A DNA stretch of 34,267 bases from an uncultured Verrucomicrobiota bacterium (GTDB taxonomy: Bacteria > Verrucomicrobiota > Verrucomicrobiia > Limisphaerales > UBA9464), in contig CAIPFS010000426.1 in assembly GCA_903864375.1 (NCBI GenBank), positions 1 to 34,267 of the forward strand, written 5' to 3'. Both the position numbers and the translations under genes were made by a program. The first letter of the stretch is position 1; each line of letters begins with the position of its first letter. Shown piece after piece: positions 26,486 to 34,267 of this stretch. The notes under the pieces were generated by a model, which was not told the DNA's origin, searched no databases, and saw only the letters and a list, made by a program, of their open reading frames with translations.

Positions 26486-27772
26486 TCAATGACCGATCCC
26501 GTCGGGTGATCCCAATCGATACAGGGTCTCACCGGCTTTGGGCACGAGAAGGATTCCCTCGGCTTCGCGATCGGCGTAGTCGTTCACCTGAATTTCCCTC
26601 CAGTCCCGGTACCCGAGGTTGATCTCGCGGCAAACGGATTCGGGAATGCCGGTGGCCAGAGTCACCCGGGCTCTCGGCTTTTCATGGCCGTCCCGGTAGG
26701 TTCCCGACCCGTAGACATGGGTGCAGTGGGCCAGGGTGCCCCACGGGATTTTTTGAAAACGTTCCCAATTTCCGAGGAAATAGTCCCGGCAATGGTAACC
26801 CACCTCCCGGATATAGCGCCCATGGGTCACGCTGATCTCCCGAATGTGCGGGGCGTAAATAATGAGTTCCCCCCCCTCCGCCAGCACCGGTTCGAGCTTG
26901 TACATGGCCTTGGCCCCCGTCCAGAGCTCATCATAAATCGGCGCGGCACAGGAAAGGATGGTCGAATAGGCGCGATCGCGCCAGACGATGTGATGGCGGG
27001 CGGAGAGTTCGGTGGCCGCCTCCCATGCGGTTTCGGGTGTTCCTGCAAAGACTCCGGCCGCGCCGCCCTGTTCCACCACGATGGCGAAGCAGGTCTTGGG
27101 CAGGTTGATCATGGCTCCAGCCCGGTCGATGACCCGTCGGACGGCCGTCCATTTTCGCCCGATGGTCTCCATGTTCGTGACAATGGCCCCGAGCCAGTGG
27201 AAAAAATCCAAAACCTCCCGACCGCTGATGCCGGGGAAGAAATATTTGTTGCCGCCGCTGAATCCCGCCACTTCGTGTGGGAAAACCGGGCCAACGACGA
27301 TCAAATGGTCGTAGTCAAAAATCCGGCGGTTGACCTTTACCGGGACCTCCAGTTCGAACTGTCCGAGGGACAATTCGCGGACCACCTCGGGGGACAGAGT
27401 GCCTATCTGGCGGAGGGCTAGGGGATTATCCCATTCATGGTTGAAGAAACGGATATTGGAGTACCGGGTGCGCCGCTCTTCACCGGTCAATTCCAACCGC
27501 TGGGCAATGCCTTCCTCGCTCATCGGAGGATGGGTTCCCAGGGCGACCAGGACGTCGAGAGCCGCGACGTGGCTGCCGAGGTGCTGATGAATGGCCTTGA
27601 AAAGCATCCCAATGGGGGCCGTCCGGGTGTGGTCCGGGACAATCAGGAGCAACCGCTTTCCCTGGACTTCGGAGAGGGGCAGGGCGGCGGCAACAAGTCC
27701 GGCCGTTTGTTCCGGAGTCACCCGTTCTCCGGCGGAGGCCAGCACCGATCGGGGGGCAGAGGGGGAGGACAT
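26486..27772 (-). CDS. LarA-like (nickel-dependent lactate racemase family) protein
   Basis: PDHTRTAPIGML, GTHPPMSEE, VVGPVFPHEVAGFSGGNKYFFPGISGREVLDFFHWLGAIV; the H-(9)-K-(15)-H spacing fits the LarA active-site and Ni-pincer residues. Confidence 0.88.
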   Translation of the reverse strand: MSSPSAPRSVLASAGERVTPEQTAGLVAAALPLSEVQGKRLLLIVPDHTRTAPIGMLFKAIHQHLGSHVAALDVLVALGTHPPMSEEGIAQRLELTGEERRTRYSNIRFFNHEWDNPLALRQIGTLSPEVVRELSLGQFELEVPVKVNRRIFDYDHLIVVGPVFPHEVAGFSGGNKYFFPGISGREVLDFFHWLGAIVTNMETIGRKWTAVRRVIDRAGAMINLPKTCFAIVVEQGGAAGVFAGTPETAWEAATELSARHHIVWRDRAYSTILSCAAPIYDELWTGAKAMYKLEPVLAEGGELIIYAPHIREISVTHGRYIREVGYHCRDYFLGNWERFQKIPWGTLAHCTHVYGSGTYRDGHEKPRARVTLATGIPESVCREINLGYRDWREIQVNDYADREAEGILLVPKAGETLYRLGSPDGIGH

Positions 27773-27781
27773 GGAATGAAT

Positions 27782-28594
27782 TTAGATGGTTTGGCTGAGA
27801 AAACCGCCGTCGACGCGGAGATCGGTGCCGGTGACAAAAGAACTGGCCCGTTCGCTCGCCAGGAAAATGACCGCTCCCACCAGTTCCCGGGCTTCACCGA
27901 ATCGTCCCATCGGGGTGTGGGACAGGATGGAGCGGGCCCGCGGAGTCGGGCTGCCGTCCTCCTGGAACAGGAGCTTTCGATTCTGTTCGGCGGGAAAGAA
28001 CCCCGGCGTGATGGAATTGACCCGGACTTTTCCGGAGGCCCATTCGCGGGCGAGAAACTGGGTCAGGTTCAGGACGGCCGCCTTGGAGGCCGAGTAACTC
28101 ACCACCCGGGAGAGGGGGAGATGTGCCGCGACACTGGCCACGTTGATGATGCTGCCCCGTCGCTTTTCCAACATGGCCGGACCGAAGACCTGGCAGGGCA
28201 GCAAGACACCACCGATGAGGTTCAAATCAAAGTTCTCCCTCCATGCGGCCAGATCAATGCCGGCAACCGGTTGGGTGTCCGTGACGGTGACCCGGGGATC
28301 ATTGCCTCCGGCCGCATTCAGGAGAACGGATGGAACTCCCCAGAGCGCGGTCACTTCGGTGCGGACGGCGTCCAGCTCCTCCCGTTGAAGGGCATTGGCC
28401 TTGAAAAAGGCCGCCGTTCCCCCCTGGGCCTCAATTTCCCGCACCCGGTCGAGTCCCCGTGCCGCGTCGCGTCCCACCACGGCAACGCGGGCCCCCGCTT
28501 CCGCCAATCCTGCGGCAAAAGCACCGCCCAGCACGCCAGTGCCACCCACCACGACTGCCACCTCCCCGGTCAAATCAAACGCATTCCGATTCAC
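27782..28594 (-). CDS. SDR family oxidoreductase (D-mannonate oxidoreductase-like)
   Basis: (GTG)NRNAFDLTGEVAVVVGGTGVLGGAFAAGLAEAGARVAVVGRD (TGxxxGxG-type), LLNAAGGNDP, INVASVAAHLPLSRVVSYSASKAAV (Ser-Tyr-Lys), GFFPAEQNR, FVTGTDLRVDGGF. Confidence 0.92.
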   Translation of the reverse strand: MNRNAFDLTGEVAVVVGGTGVLGGAFAAGLAEAGARVAVVGRDAARGLDRVREIEAQGGTAAFFKANALQREELDAVRTEVTALWGVPSVLLNAAGGNDPRVTVTDTQPVAGIDLAAWRENFDLNLIGGVLLPCQVFGPAMLEKRRGSIINVASVAAHLPLSRVVSYSASKAAVLNLTQFLAREWASGKVRVNSITPGFFPAEQNRKLLFQEDGSPTPRARSILSHTPMGRFGEARELVGAVIFLASERASSFVTGTDLRVDGGFLSQTI

Positions 28595-28685
28595 GGTCCG
28601 AAGGTTACGGAGGATGTCCCCATTGACGCAATCCTCCCTTGCTTCACTCTGGAATCGATGGCCCGGGTGTCCGGGTTGGAATCCT

Positions 28686-30158
28686 ATGTCCTGTCTTGTC
28701 GAAGCATCCACCGTCTTTCCGGCTCCCGAGGCCCTGGCTGAAACGGTCCGCGCTGCGGGAGGCATGGTTCTCCTCCGCACCCAGATCTTTGGCGCGGAGG
28801 ACCTCCGCTATTCGTTGGTCACGGCCCGGCCCCTGATAGTTTATCGTGCCTGGGGCGCACGGGGTGAACTGGTGTATCCGGACGGGCGGACGGAACTCCG
28901 GTTTGGCGATCCGTGGCGGGTCATGGCGGAGTTACTGGGTGGTTTCGAGGTCCTGGACGCCATGGATTTTCCATTTCCGCTGGGCGGATGCTTCGGCTTT
29001 TGGGGCTATGATCTGAAACAGTTTCTCGAGCCCCGCCTGCCCAGACGTGCGGTTCATGAAGAAGCCTCCCCGGATTGTCAGGTTGGATTTTACGGGAGTC
29101 TGGTGGTGTTCGATCATGTCCTTGGGCGGGCCTGGGTGGTCGCCACCGGGCTCGCGTCCGACGGTTCGCGCGACACCCGGCGGGCGGCGGACGAGGCGGC
29201 CTGGTGGCATCGACAACTGGAGAAGGCAGAGCATCTGCCGGCCCGAACCCACCCATGGACCTCCATCGCGGGCGGTCGCCTCAAGGCCACGATGACCCGG
29301 GATGAGTTTGTCCGGTCGGTTTTGCGGGCGCAGGCTTATATCCGGGCGGGCGATGTCTATCAGGTCAACCTCGCCCAACGGTTGGAACTTCCCTGTCCTC
29401 AAGGGGGTTGGTGGCTGCATCAAAGGCTTGCCGTGAATTCTCCGGCACCGTATGCCGCCTACTTCGACCACGGCCCACACGAACTGGTCTCTGCATCCCC
29501 GGAATCATTTCTGCGGATGAGTGGATCTCATGTCGTGACCCGCCCGATTAAAGGCACCCGCCCACGGTCACCCGATCCCATCGCGGATGCCCGCCTCGGG
29601 TATGAGCTCCAGACCAGTGCAAAGGAAATGGCCGAATTGGTGATGATCACCGATCTCCTTCGGAATGACCTGGGTCGCATTTGCGAGTTTGGCTCCATTC
29701 GCGTGCCGGAGTTGGCGAAACTGGAACGGTTCGCCCAGGTTCAGCATCTGGTCTCCACGGTGGAAGGCCGGATGCGGGACGGTTTGACCCATCTGGAAGC
29801 GCTGGCCGCCTGCTTTCCGGGAGGGAGCATTACCGGTGCCCCAAAGATTCGGGCCATGGAGGTCATTGATGAATTGGAGCCCGTCACCCGCGGCCCCTAC
29901 TGCGGGTGTCACGGCTATCTGGGGTTCAACCGGGAAAGTCAGGTCAGCGTGACGATTCGCACCGCCCTCGTCACCGGCGGACGCGCGGTGTATTACGCCG
30001 GAGCCGGCATTGTGGCCGATTCAGATCCGGAGGCCGAATACGAGGAAACCATGGTCAAGGCCAAAGGCTGGGTGGATGCGATGGAGTCGTGCCGGACCGA
30101 TGGAGTGCCGAGTCGAACGGGGAAGTCACATCCCGTCGAATCACCGCTTATTTCGTGA
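28686..30158 (+). CDS. pabB: Aminodeoxychorismate synthase component I
   Basis: YIRAGDVYQVNLAQRLELP, SASPESFLRM, PIKGTRPRS (the PIKGT lysine is typical of PabB rather than TrpE), ELVMITDLLRNDLGRICEFGSI, HLVSTVEGRM, FPGGSITGAPKIRAMEVIDELEP, RTALVTGGRAVYYAGAGIVADSDPEAEYEET. Confidence 0.94.
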   Translation: MSCLVEASTVFPAPEALAETVRAAGGMVLLRTQIFGAEDLRYSLVTARPLIVYRAWGARGELVYPDGRTELRFGDPWRVMAELLGGFEVLDAMDFPFPLGGCFGFWGYDLKQFLEPRLPRRAVHEEASPDCQVGFYGSLVVFDHVLGRAWVVATGLASDGSRDTRRAADEAAWWHRQLEKAEHLPARTHPWTSIAGGRLKATMTRDEFVRSVLRAQAYIRAGDVYQVNLAQRLELPCPQGGWWLHQRLAVNSPAPYAAYFDHGPHELVSASPESFLRMSGSHVVTRPIKGTRPRSPDPIADARLGYELQTSAKEMAELVMITDLLRNDLGRICEFGSIRVPELAKLERFAQVQHLVSTVEGRMRDGLTHLEALAACFPGGSITGAPKIRAMEVIDELEPVTRGPYCGCHGYLGFNRESQVSVTIRTALVTGGRAVYYAGAGIVADSDPEAEYEETMVKAKGWVDAMESCRTDGVPSRTGKSHPVESPLIS

Positions 30159-30582
30159 CATTCTGAATCTTGATTCCGTCGTTGGCCGTGGGGTCGATGG
30201 AATTGATGGCATTGACGGCCGCCGTGACGGAGTTGATGTCGGTCTCGGTCAACATGGCCTTCAAACCGGGGATCGCGGCTTTGGCCGCCGGTCCAATCTG
30301 GCCGAGGGCATAGGCGGCCAGTCGTCGAACGACCGCGTCTTCGTCCTTGAGCAGAGGGAGGATGTCGTTGACCGCTGCGGCGGAATTTTTCCCGCCGGAG
30401 GCCAGTTCGGTGAGGGCAGCCTCCTTGGCATCTGCATTGCCTTTCAATGCGGCGACCTGGGCTGCGACATCCACCTTTTTCGCTGCATCCCGACTGTCGC
30501 CACCGCATCCGCTGGAAAGGATCAAGACGGCGGCTGTGAGCAACTCCGTCACGGGAACTCGGAAAGCAAAACCTCGGGGCAT
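30148..30582 (-). CDS. Small HEAT-repeat-like protein, possible lipoprotein
   Basis: Hydrophobic N-terminus with LLTAAVLILSSGCGG (possible non-canonical lipobox); ILPLLKDEDAVVRRLAAYALGQIGPAAKAAIPGLKAML is a HEAT-type repeat. Confidence 0.78.
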   Translation of the reverse strand: MPRGFAFRVPVTELLTAAVLILSSGCGGDSRDAAKKVDVAAQVAALKGNADAKEAALTELASGGKNSAAAVNDILPLLKDEDAVVRRLAAYALGQIGPAAKAAIPGLKAMLTETDINSVTAAVNAINSIDPTANDGIKIQNVTK

Positions 30583-30631
30583 GGATTCAGACTATCGTTG
30601 AGGTCATTGGGGTCAATCCGAATGGAGCTGG

Positions 30632-32368
30632 TTACCACGAAAAACGGGTGGAATCCGTCCGTCCGGAGCCCTGCTGAAGAACTCGATAGGCACCAGGAAT
30701 CTGGGGGCCAAATTCCTCGGAGGTGCCGTCCGGCCATCTCACCCAAACCTGCTCAACCGTGACAGCGGTACCGAGGCCAAAATGCAATCGCGGGTCCTGA
30801 CTGGAGCAATACCCTTGATTGGGTTGGAATTGCTGCCATTGCTGCCGCCCACCGGCCTGGATGCGAACGACGGCATTGCGTGCCTCCCGATGGTTGCGGT
30901 CCCGGATATCGAATCCAATCCATGAACGATCAGAAGGGGTGTTGTTCCGAAGCATGTCGGCAGGGCCGTCCCGGTTGATTACAATCAAATCCAATCGACC
31001 ATCATTATCCAAATCCCCCACAACGAGGCCGCGGCTGGTCCCAATGAGCGGAGGCTCCGTTCCTCCCTGAGGCTGAATTTCGGTGAATTTCCCGTCCCCC
31101 AAACCGCGGCGCAAGGTGTTCGGTTCCGCATAGGCGTCCAGGGTAGACCACACTTTTCCTCCAAGCCGGACCCGTCCATTGGCCACATACAGGTCGGGGA
31201 TGCCGTCATTATCAAAGTCGCCAAAGGCGACCCCGAATCCGGTGTACGACAGACTTCCCGCCATTGGGCCGTCGGGAGTGATGCCATCCATAAAATTTCC
31301 CGATTGATTGACGAAGAGGCCGTTTCCTTCTCCCACAAGATGAGTCACATAAAGGTCCAGCCATCCGTTTTCAAACAGGTCGCTGGCGACCACCCCCATT
31401 CCCGCCCGCGGGACTCCCACCGAGTTGAGGGCGCAGCCTCTGAGCAGGGCTTCATCGACGAATTTTCCCTGACCCCGGTTCATCCAGAGTTGATTGGGTG
31501 TGGCATCATTGGCGATGTACATGTCCAAACGTCCATCGTGGTCAAAGTCGCCGGTCGCAATCCCAAATCCATTGCCATACGCCTGCGTCAAACCCGCCTT
31601 TTCCGTTGAATCCGCAAACGTACCATCTCCCCGATTATGAAAGAGCGTCATGGGCGCGGGCGCGCTATAGTTCAGAGGGGAACAATAGTCCCGTTGCCCC
31701 CCCGCCGAGAAACACGGCATTTCCCGTTCCGGCGTCCAACGGATGTAGTTGACGACAGCCAGGTCGAGGCGCCCATCCCCGTCGTAGTCGATAAAAGCAG
31801 CGCTGGTGCTCCACGAATGAACCGCCACGCCCGCCTGCGAGGTGACGTCGGTGAAGGTCCCGTTTCGATTGTTGCGGTAGAGCCGGTTTCCTCCCCATTG
31901 GGTGATATAAAGGTCCGGCCATCCGTCTCCGTCAAAGTCGCCAATCGCGCACCCCATCCCGTAGCCATCCGGACACCGCAGCCCTGCGGCCTCGGTCACG
32001 TCAGCGAACTTCCAATGGCCCAGATTTCGGTAGAGACGGTGGTTCGGAGGTGCGGGATGATGGGGATCGAGGGAGCCACCATCAATGCAGACGACGTCCA
32101 TCCATCCATCCTGGTCAAAGTCGATTAATCCCACGCCGCCCGTTTCCATTTCCGGCAGCTGGAACTGCCCCGCTTTCCCTGAGGAATGGTGGAAATTGAA
32201 TCCGCCAGCCTCCGGCACCCGGATAAACCACGGGCTCGACGCGACTGTTCGTTGGACGGGTGCTGATCCATCAACCGTTGCAGATGTTCCTGTGGGAAGA
32301 GGTGGGGCGGACCGGCGACAACCGAGAAGAAAGAGAAGTCCTCCGATCCAGAGGAATTGCCGGTTCAT
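30632..32368 (-). CDS. CRTAC1 family protein (FG-GAP/VCBS repeats, C-terminal ASPIC/UnbV domain), lipoprotein-like
   Basis: Repeated calcium-loop motifs: DFDQDGWMD, DFDGDGWPDLY, DYDGDGRLDLAV, DFDHDGRLDMY, DFDNDGIPDLYV, DLDNDGRLDLIV; C-terminal WIGFDIRDRNHREARNAVVRIQAGGRQQWQQFQPNQGYCSSQDPRLHFGLG...VWVRWPDG; N-terminal LLFLLGCRRS lipobox. Confidence 0.93.
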   Translation of the reverse strand: MNRQFLWIGGLLFLLGCRRSAPPLPTGTSATVDGSAPVQRTVASSPWFIRVPEAGGFNFHHSSGKAGQFQLPEMETGGVGLIDFDQDGWMDVVCIDGGSLDPHHPAPPNHRLYRNLGHWKFADVTEAAGLRCPDGYGMGCAIGDFDGDGWPDLYITQWGGNRLYRNNRNGTFTDVTSQAGVAVHSWSTSAAFIDYDGDGRLDLAVVNYIRWTPEREMPCFSAGGQRDYCSPLNYSAPAPMTLFHNRGDGTFADSTEKAGLTQAYGNGFGIATGDFDHDGRLDMYIANDATPNQLWMNRGQGKFVDEALLRGCALNSVGVPRAGMGVVASDLFENGWLDLYVTHLVGEGNGLFVNQSGNFMDGITPDGPMAGSLSYTGFGVAFGDFDNDGIPDLYVANGRVRLGGKVWSTLDAYAEPNTLRRGLGDGKFTEIQPQGGTEPPLIGTSRGLVVGDLDNDGRLDLIVINRDGPADMLRNNTPSDRSWIGFDIRDRNHREARNAVVRIQAGGRQQWQQFQPNQGYCSSQDPRLHFGLGTAVTVEQVWVRWPDGTSEEFGPQIPGAYRVLQQGSGRTDSTRFSW

Positions 32369-33819
32369 GGGGACCTCAGGGTGGCTTCCAATTCCGACCG
32401 TTCCGAACCCGCCGGAGCGACGAGGATCAATTGTTGCAGAGTTCGACGAGCCGCCGCTCCGTCACCCACTTCCCACTGCAATTGGCCGAGTCGGGTCCAG
32501 GCCCGCGCGAGGGCCGGATGGATGGAAAGCGCGGTCTGATAATGGTCCATGGCCGATCCTTTCTCACCCAGATTATGCCACAAGATATCCCCCAGTTCGA
32601 CGTGGATTTCTGCGTTCTTCGGATCACAGTGCAAGGCTGTTTCGAGAGCCGACACGGCTTTCCTGTCGTTGTCCTGTCCCAACCACAATTCCGCGAGCGC
32701 CAGATGGGCCTGGGTCAGGCACGGTGCCAGTCGTAAGGCCTCTTCTGCGTCCAGTCGACCGGCTTCGAATTGACCTCGACGGGCGTGGACCAGCGCACGG
32801 GTCACATGGGAGGCCACCGATGCGGGGTCTGCTTTCAATGCCCGGTTGACGTAGTCCAGTGCCTCTTCGGGTTTACCGGCGCGATTACAGGCGACGGCCA
32901 GCTGGTTGAGCAACGCCGGTTGTTCGCCGTGAAACACCAGCGCACGACGAAGAAGTTGAACGGCCTGCTCAGGTTGACCCCGTTGAGCCAATTCATCGGC
33001 TTGTGCCAGTTGATCGGGCAACAATCGGAGGTGGCTGGGAGCCTCCTCCGCCCAATCGTCCGGCATGGGGAGTCGGTTTTCCGCACTCCCCAAATCCAAG
33101 GCGAATCGTGCCTCATTGGTGCGACCGAGATTGCGGTAAACCTGCCCCAGGAGGTAGTGCGCGGATTTGGCGGAATAATCGATATGAACGGCTTTCTCGA
33201 GCAGGGATTGTGCCTCGGCGAATCGACCCTGGTGCAGGCGGAGTTCTCCCAGGCCCGCGGGGCCCCGCCATTCCAGGGGAGCCAGTGCGATCAGTCGTTG
33301 GAACGCCTGTTCTGCGTTCGTCGGATCGCCTCTTCGCAAGGCCGCTTCCCCAACCCGATACCAACCGGGTGCAAACGTCGGAAATCGTGCGGTGACCTGA
33401 ACAAATTCCCGCCATGCACCCGCTTCATCGGTCAGCTCCTGCAGGGCCACCGCTGCATACATGGGAGCAAGCGGCTGTTGAGGGATCATGGTCTCCAATC
33501 CAAGGAAGGTCTCGCGTGCCTCGGACCAGAGTCCGTTCGCAGCATAGGCCAGACCGAGACTCTTTCTCCGGTTGGGATCCGACGGATTTCGTTCCACCTC
33601 CGAAATCAACCCGGCAAGGTACGACTCGAGTTGTCGGTCCAATTTCAACCCAGCGGCGGGATGCACCACCGGAGGGGGAGGAGAGGATACATGAATCGCC
33701 AACCACAATGCTCCTGCCGCCAGAAACGTCGCCAGGACCGAAGCAGCGAGACGCGGATGCTTCCCAAATCGCTGGAGGAATGCTGGAACTACGGCGGGCA
33801 CGGGATGGATTCCAACCAC
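32365..33819 (-). CDS. TPR-repeat protein with N-terminal TM segment
   Basis: Multiple TPR units (GLAYAANGLWSEARETFLGLE; AEQAFQRLIALAPLEW; GELRLHQGRFAEAQSLLEKAVHID; LAVACNRAGKPEEALDYVNRALKADP; ALAELWLGQDNDRKAVSALETALHCDP). Start uncertain: the track's TTG at 33828 lies in a probable terminator tract; GTG at 33819 or further downstream is likelier. Confidence 0.85.
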   Translation of the reverse strand: MVGIHPVPAVVPAFLQRFGKHPRLAASVLATFLAAGALWLAIHVSSPPPPVVHPAAGLKLDRQLESYLAGLISEVERNPSDPNRRKSLGLAYAANGLWSEARETFLGLETMIPQQPLAPMYAAVALQELTDEAGAWREFVQVTARFPTFAPGWYRVGEAALRRGDPTNAEQAFQRLIALAPLEWRGPAGLGELRLHQGRFAEAQSLLEKAVHIDYSAKSAHYLLGQVYRNLGRTNEARFALDLGSAENRLPMPDDWAEEAPSHLRLLPDQLAQADELAQRGQPEQAVQLLRRALVFHGEQPALLNQLAVACNRAGKPEEALDYVNRALKADPASVASHVTRALVHARRGQFEAGRLDAEEALRLAPCLTQAHLALAELWLGQDNDRKAVSALETALHCDPKNAEIHVELGDILWHNLGEKGSAMDHYQTALSIHPALARAWTRLGQLQWEVGDGAAARRTLQQLILVAPAGSERSELEATLRSP

Positions 33820-33820
33820 T

Positions 33821-33853
33821 AAAAGCAAAATGGCCCGCGCGAAGGCGAGCCAT
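33821..33853 (-). terminator. Probable intrinsic terminator after the H-X9-DG protein gene
   Basis: Minus-strand ATGGCTCGC-CTTCGC-GCGGGCCAT (9-bp stem with one G-U wobble) followed directly by TTTTGCTTTT. Confidence 0.65.
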
Positions 33854-33880
33854 GGAGCACGGTCAGGACCAAATCTCTCT

Positions 33881-34267
33881 TTATCGGGAAGGGCCTGAGG
33901 CCCAAACCGTTGTCCGCTCCTGGAGCCATCCCACGTCTAAATTTTGGGGAGAGGGCTGGCCCAGCGGAAGTCCGACGCCGAATTTCAAGACCGGGCGGGT
34001 CCGGGGATCCTGCCAGACCTTGATTTCCGCATGTCCGTCGCAAAAGGAAAGGCCGCCGGCCCGATTGTGGTAGCTGGCCGGGAAATCGACGATGGTATAG
34101 GCTCCGGGTTTGATCCCTTTGCCGTTATCATCAAATCCGGCCATGTTCACCGCGAACCAGCCGTCGTTGATCCCGTCCTCGCGCTCGTCCAGGAAGCACC
34201 AGGTCTGGGATACTTTGGCGATATCCGAAAGCTTCTTGAATTGTCTATAACCGGCAGAGTAGGGGCC
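33881..34267 (-). CDS. Type II secretion pseudopilin-like / H-X9-DG (DUF1559-like) protein, C-terminal part (gene continues beyond the right edge)
   Basis: Open frame to the window edge: GPYSAGYRQFKKLSDIAKVSQTWCFLDEREDGINDGWFAVNMAGFDDNGKGIKPGAYTIVDFPASYHNRAGGLSFCDGHAEIKVWQDPRTRP; HNRAGGLSFCDG is an exact H-X9-DG motif. Confidence 0.87.
   Translation of the reverse strand, partial: GPYSAGYRQFKKLSDIAKVSQTWCFLDEREDGINDGWFAVNMAGFDDNGKGIKPGAYTIVDFPASYHNRAGGLSFCDGHAEIKVWQDPRTRPVLKFGVGLPLGQPSPQNLDVGWLQERTTVWASGPSR

Noticed and set aside
30148-30582. HEAT-like gene as a phycobilisome lyase or signalling component
   Set aside because: Only one convincing HEAT unit and a short protein; no support for a specific function.
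1-34267. CRISPR array, toxin-antitoxin, restriction, retron, prophage or transposon systems
   Set aside because: No spaced direct repeats, no reverse transcriptase, nuclease/methylase pairs, integrases or transposases found among the translations. The only clear tandem repeat is the coding linker at 13982-14050.

Overview
This is a GC-rich, chromosome-like window of densely packed bacterial genes, mostly on the minus strand. LpxD and predicted lipoproteins indicate a Gram-negative cell envelope. The protein style (giant Calx-beta/DUF11/propeller protein, CRTAC1, H-X9-DG pseudopilin, sialidase and sialate O-acetylesterase) looks like Verrucomicrobiota or a relative; that placement is inference. 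I support about 21 protein-coding genes, two of them truncated by the window edges. Housekeeping genes: panD, lpxD, deoC, uvrA (apparently frameshifted), glutaredoxin, ymdB-like phosphodiesterase, xseA and pabB. Accessory or less-characterised genes: Gfo/Idh/MocA oxidoreductase, MFS transporter, a 2356-aa multidomain secreted protein, HtrA-like protease, sialidase/acetylesterase pair, DUF3500-like protein, SDR plus LarA-like enzyme, TPR plus CRTAC1 pair, HEAT-like protein, and two tandem paralogous proteins of unknown function. I see no CRISPR array, rRNA, tRNA, prophage, transposase or recognisable defence system. The best candidates for something undescribed are the tandem paralog pair at 24982-26435 next to an SDR/LarA-like pair, the single-base frame break in an unusually long uvrA, and a two-hairpin intergenic element at about 259-340.
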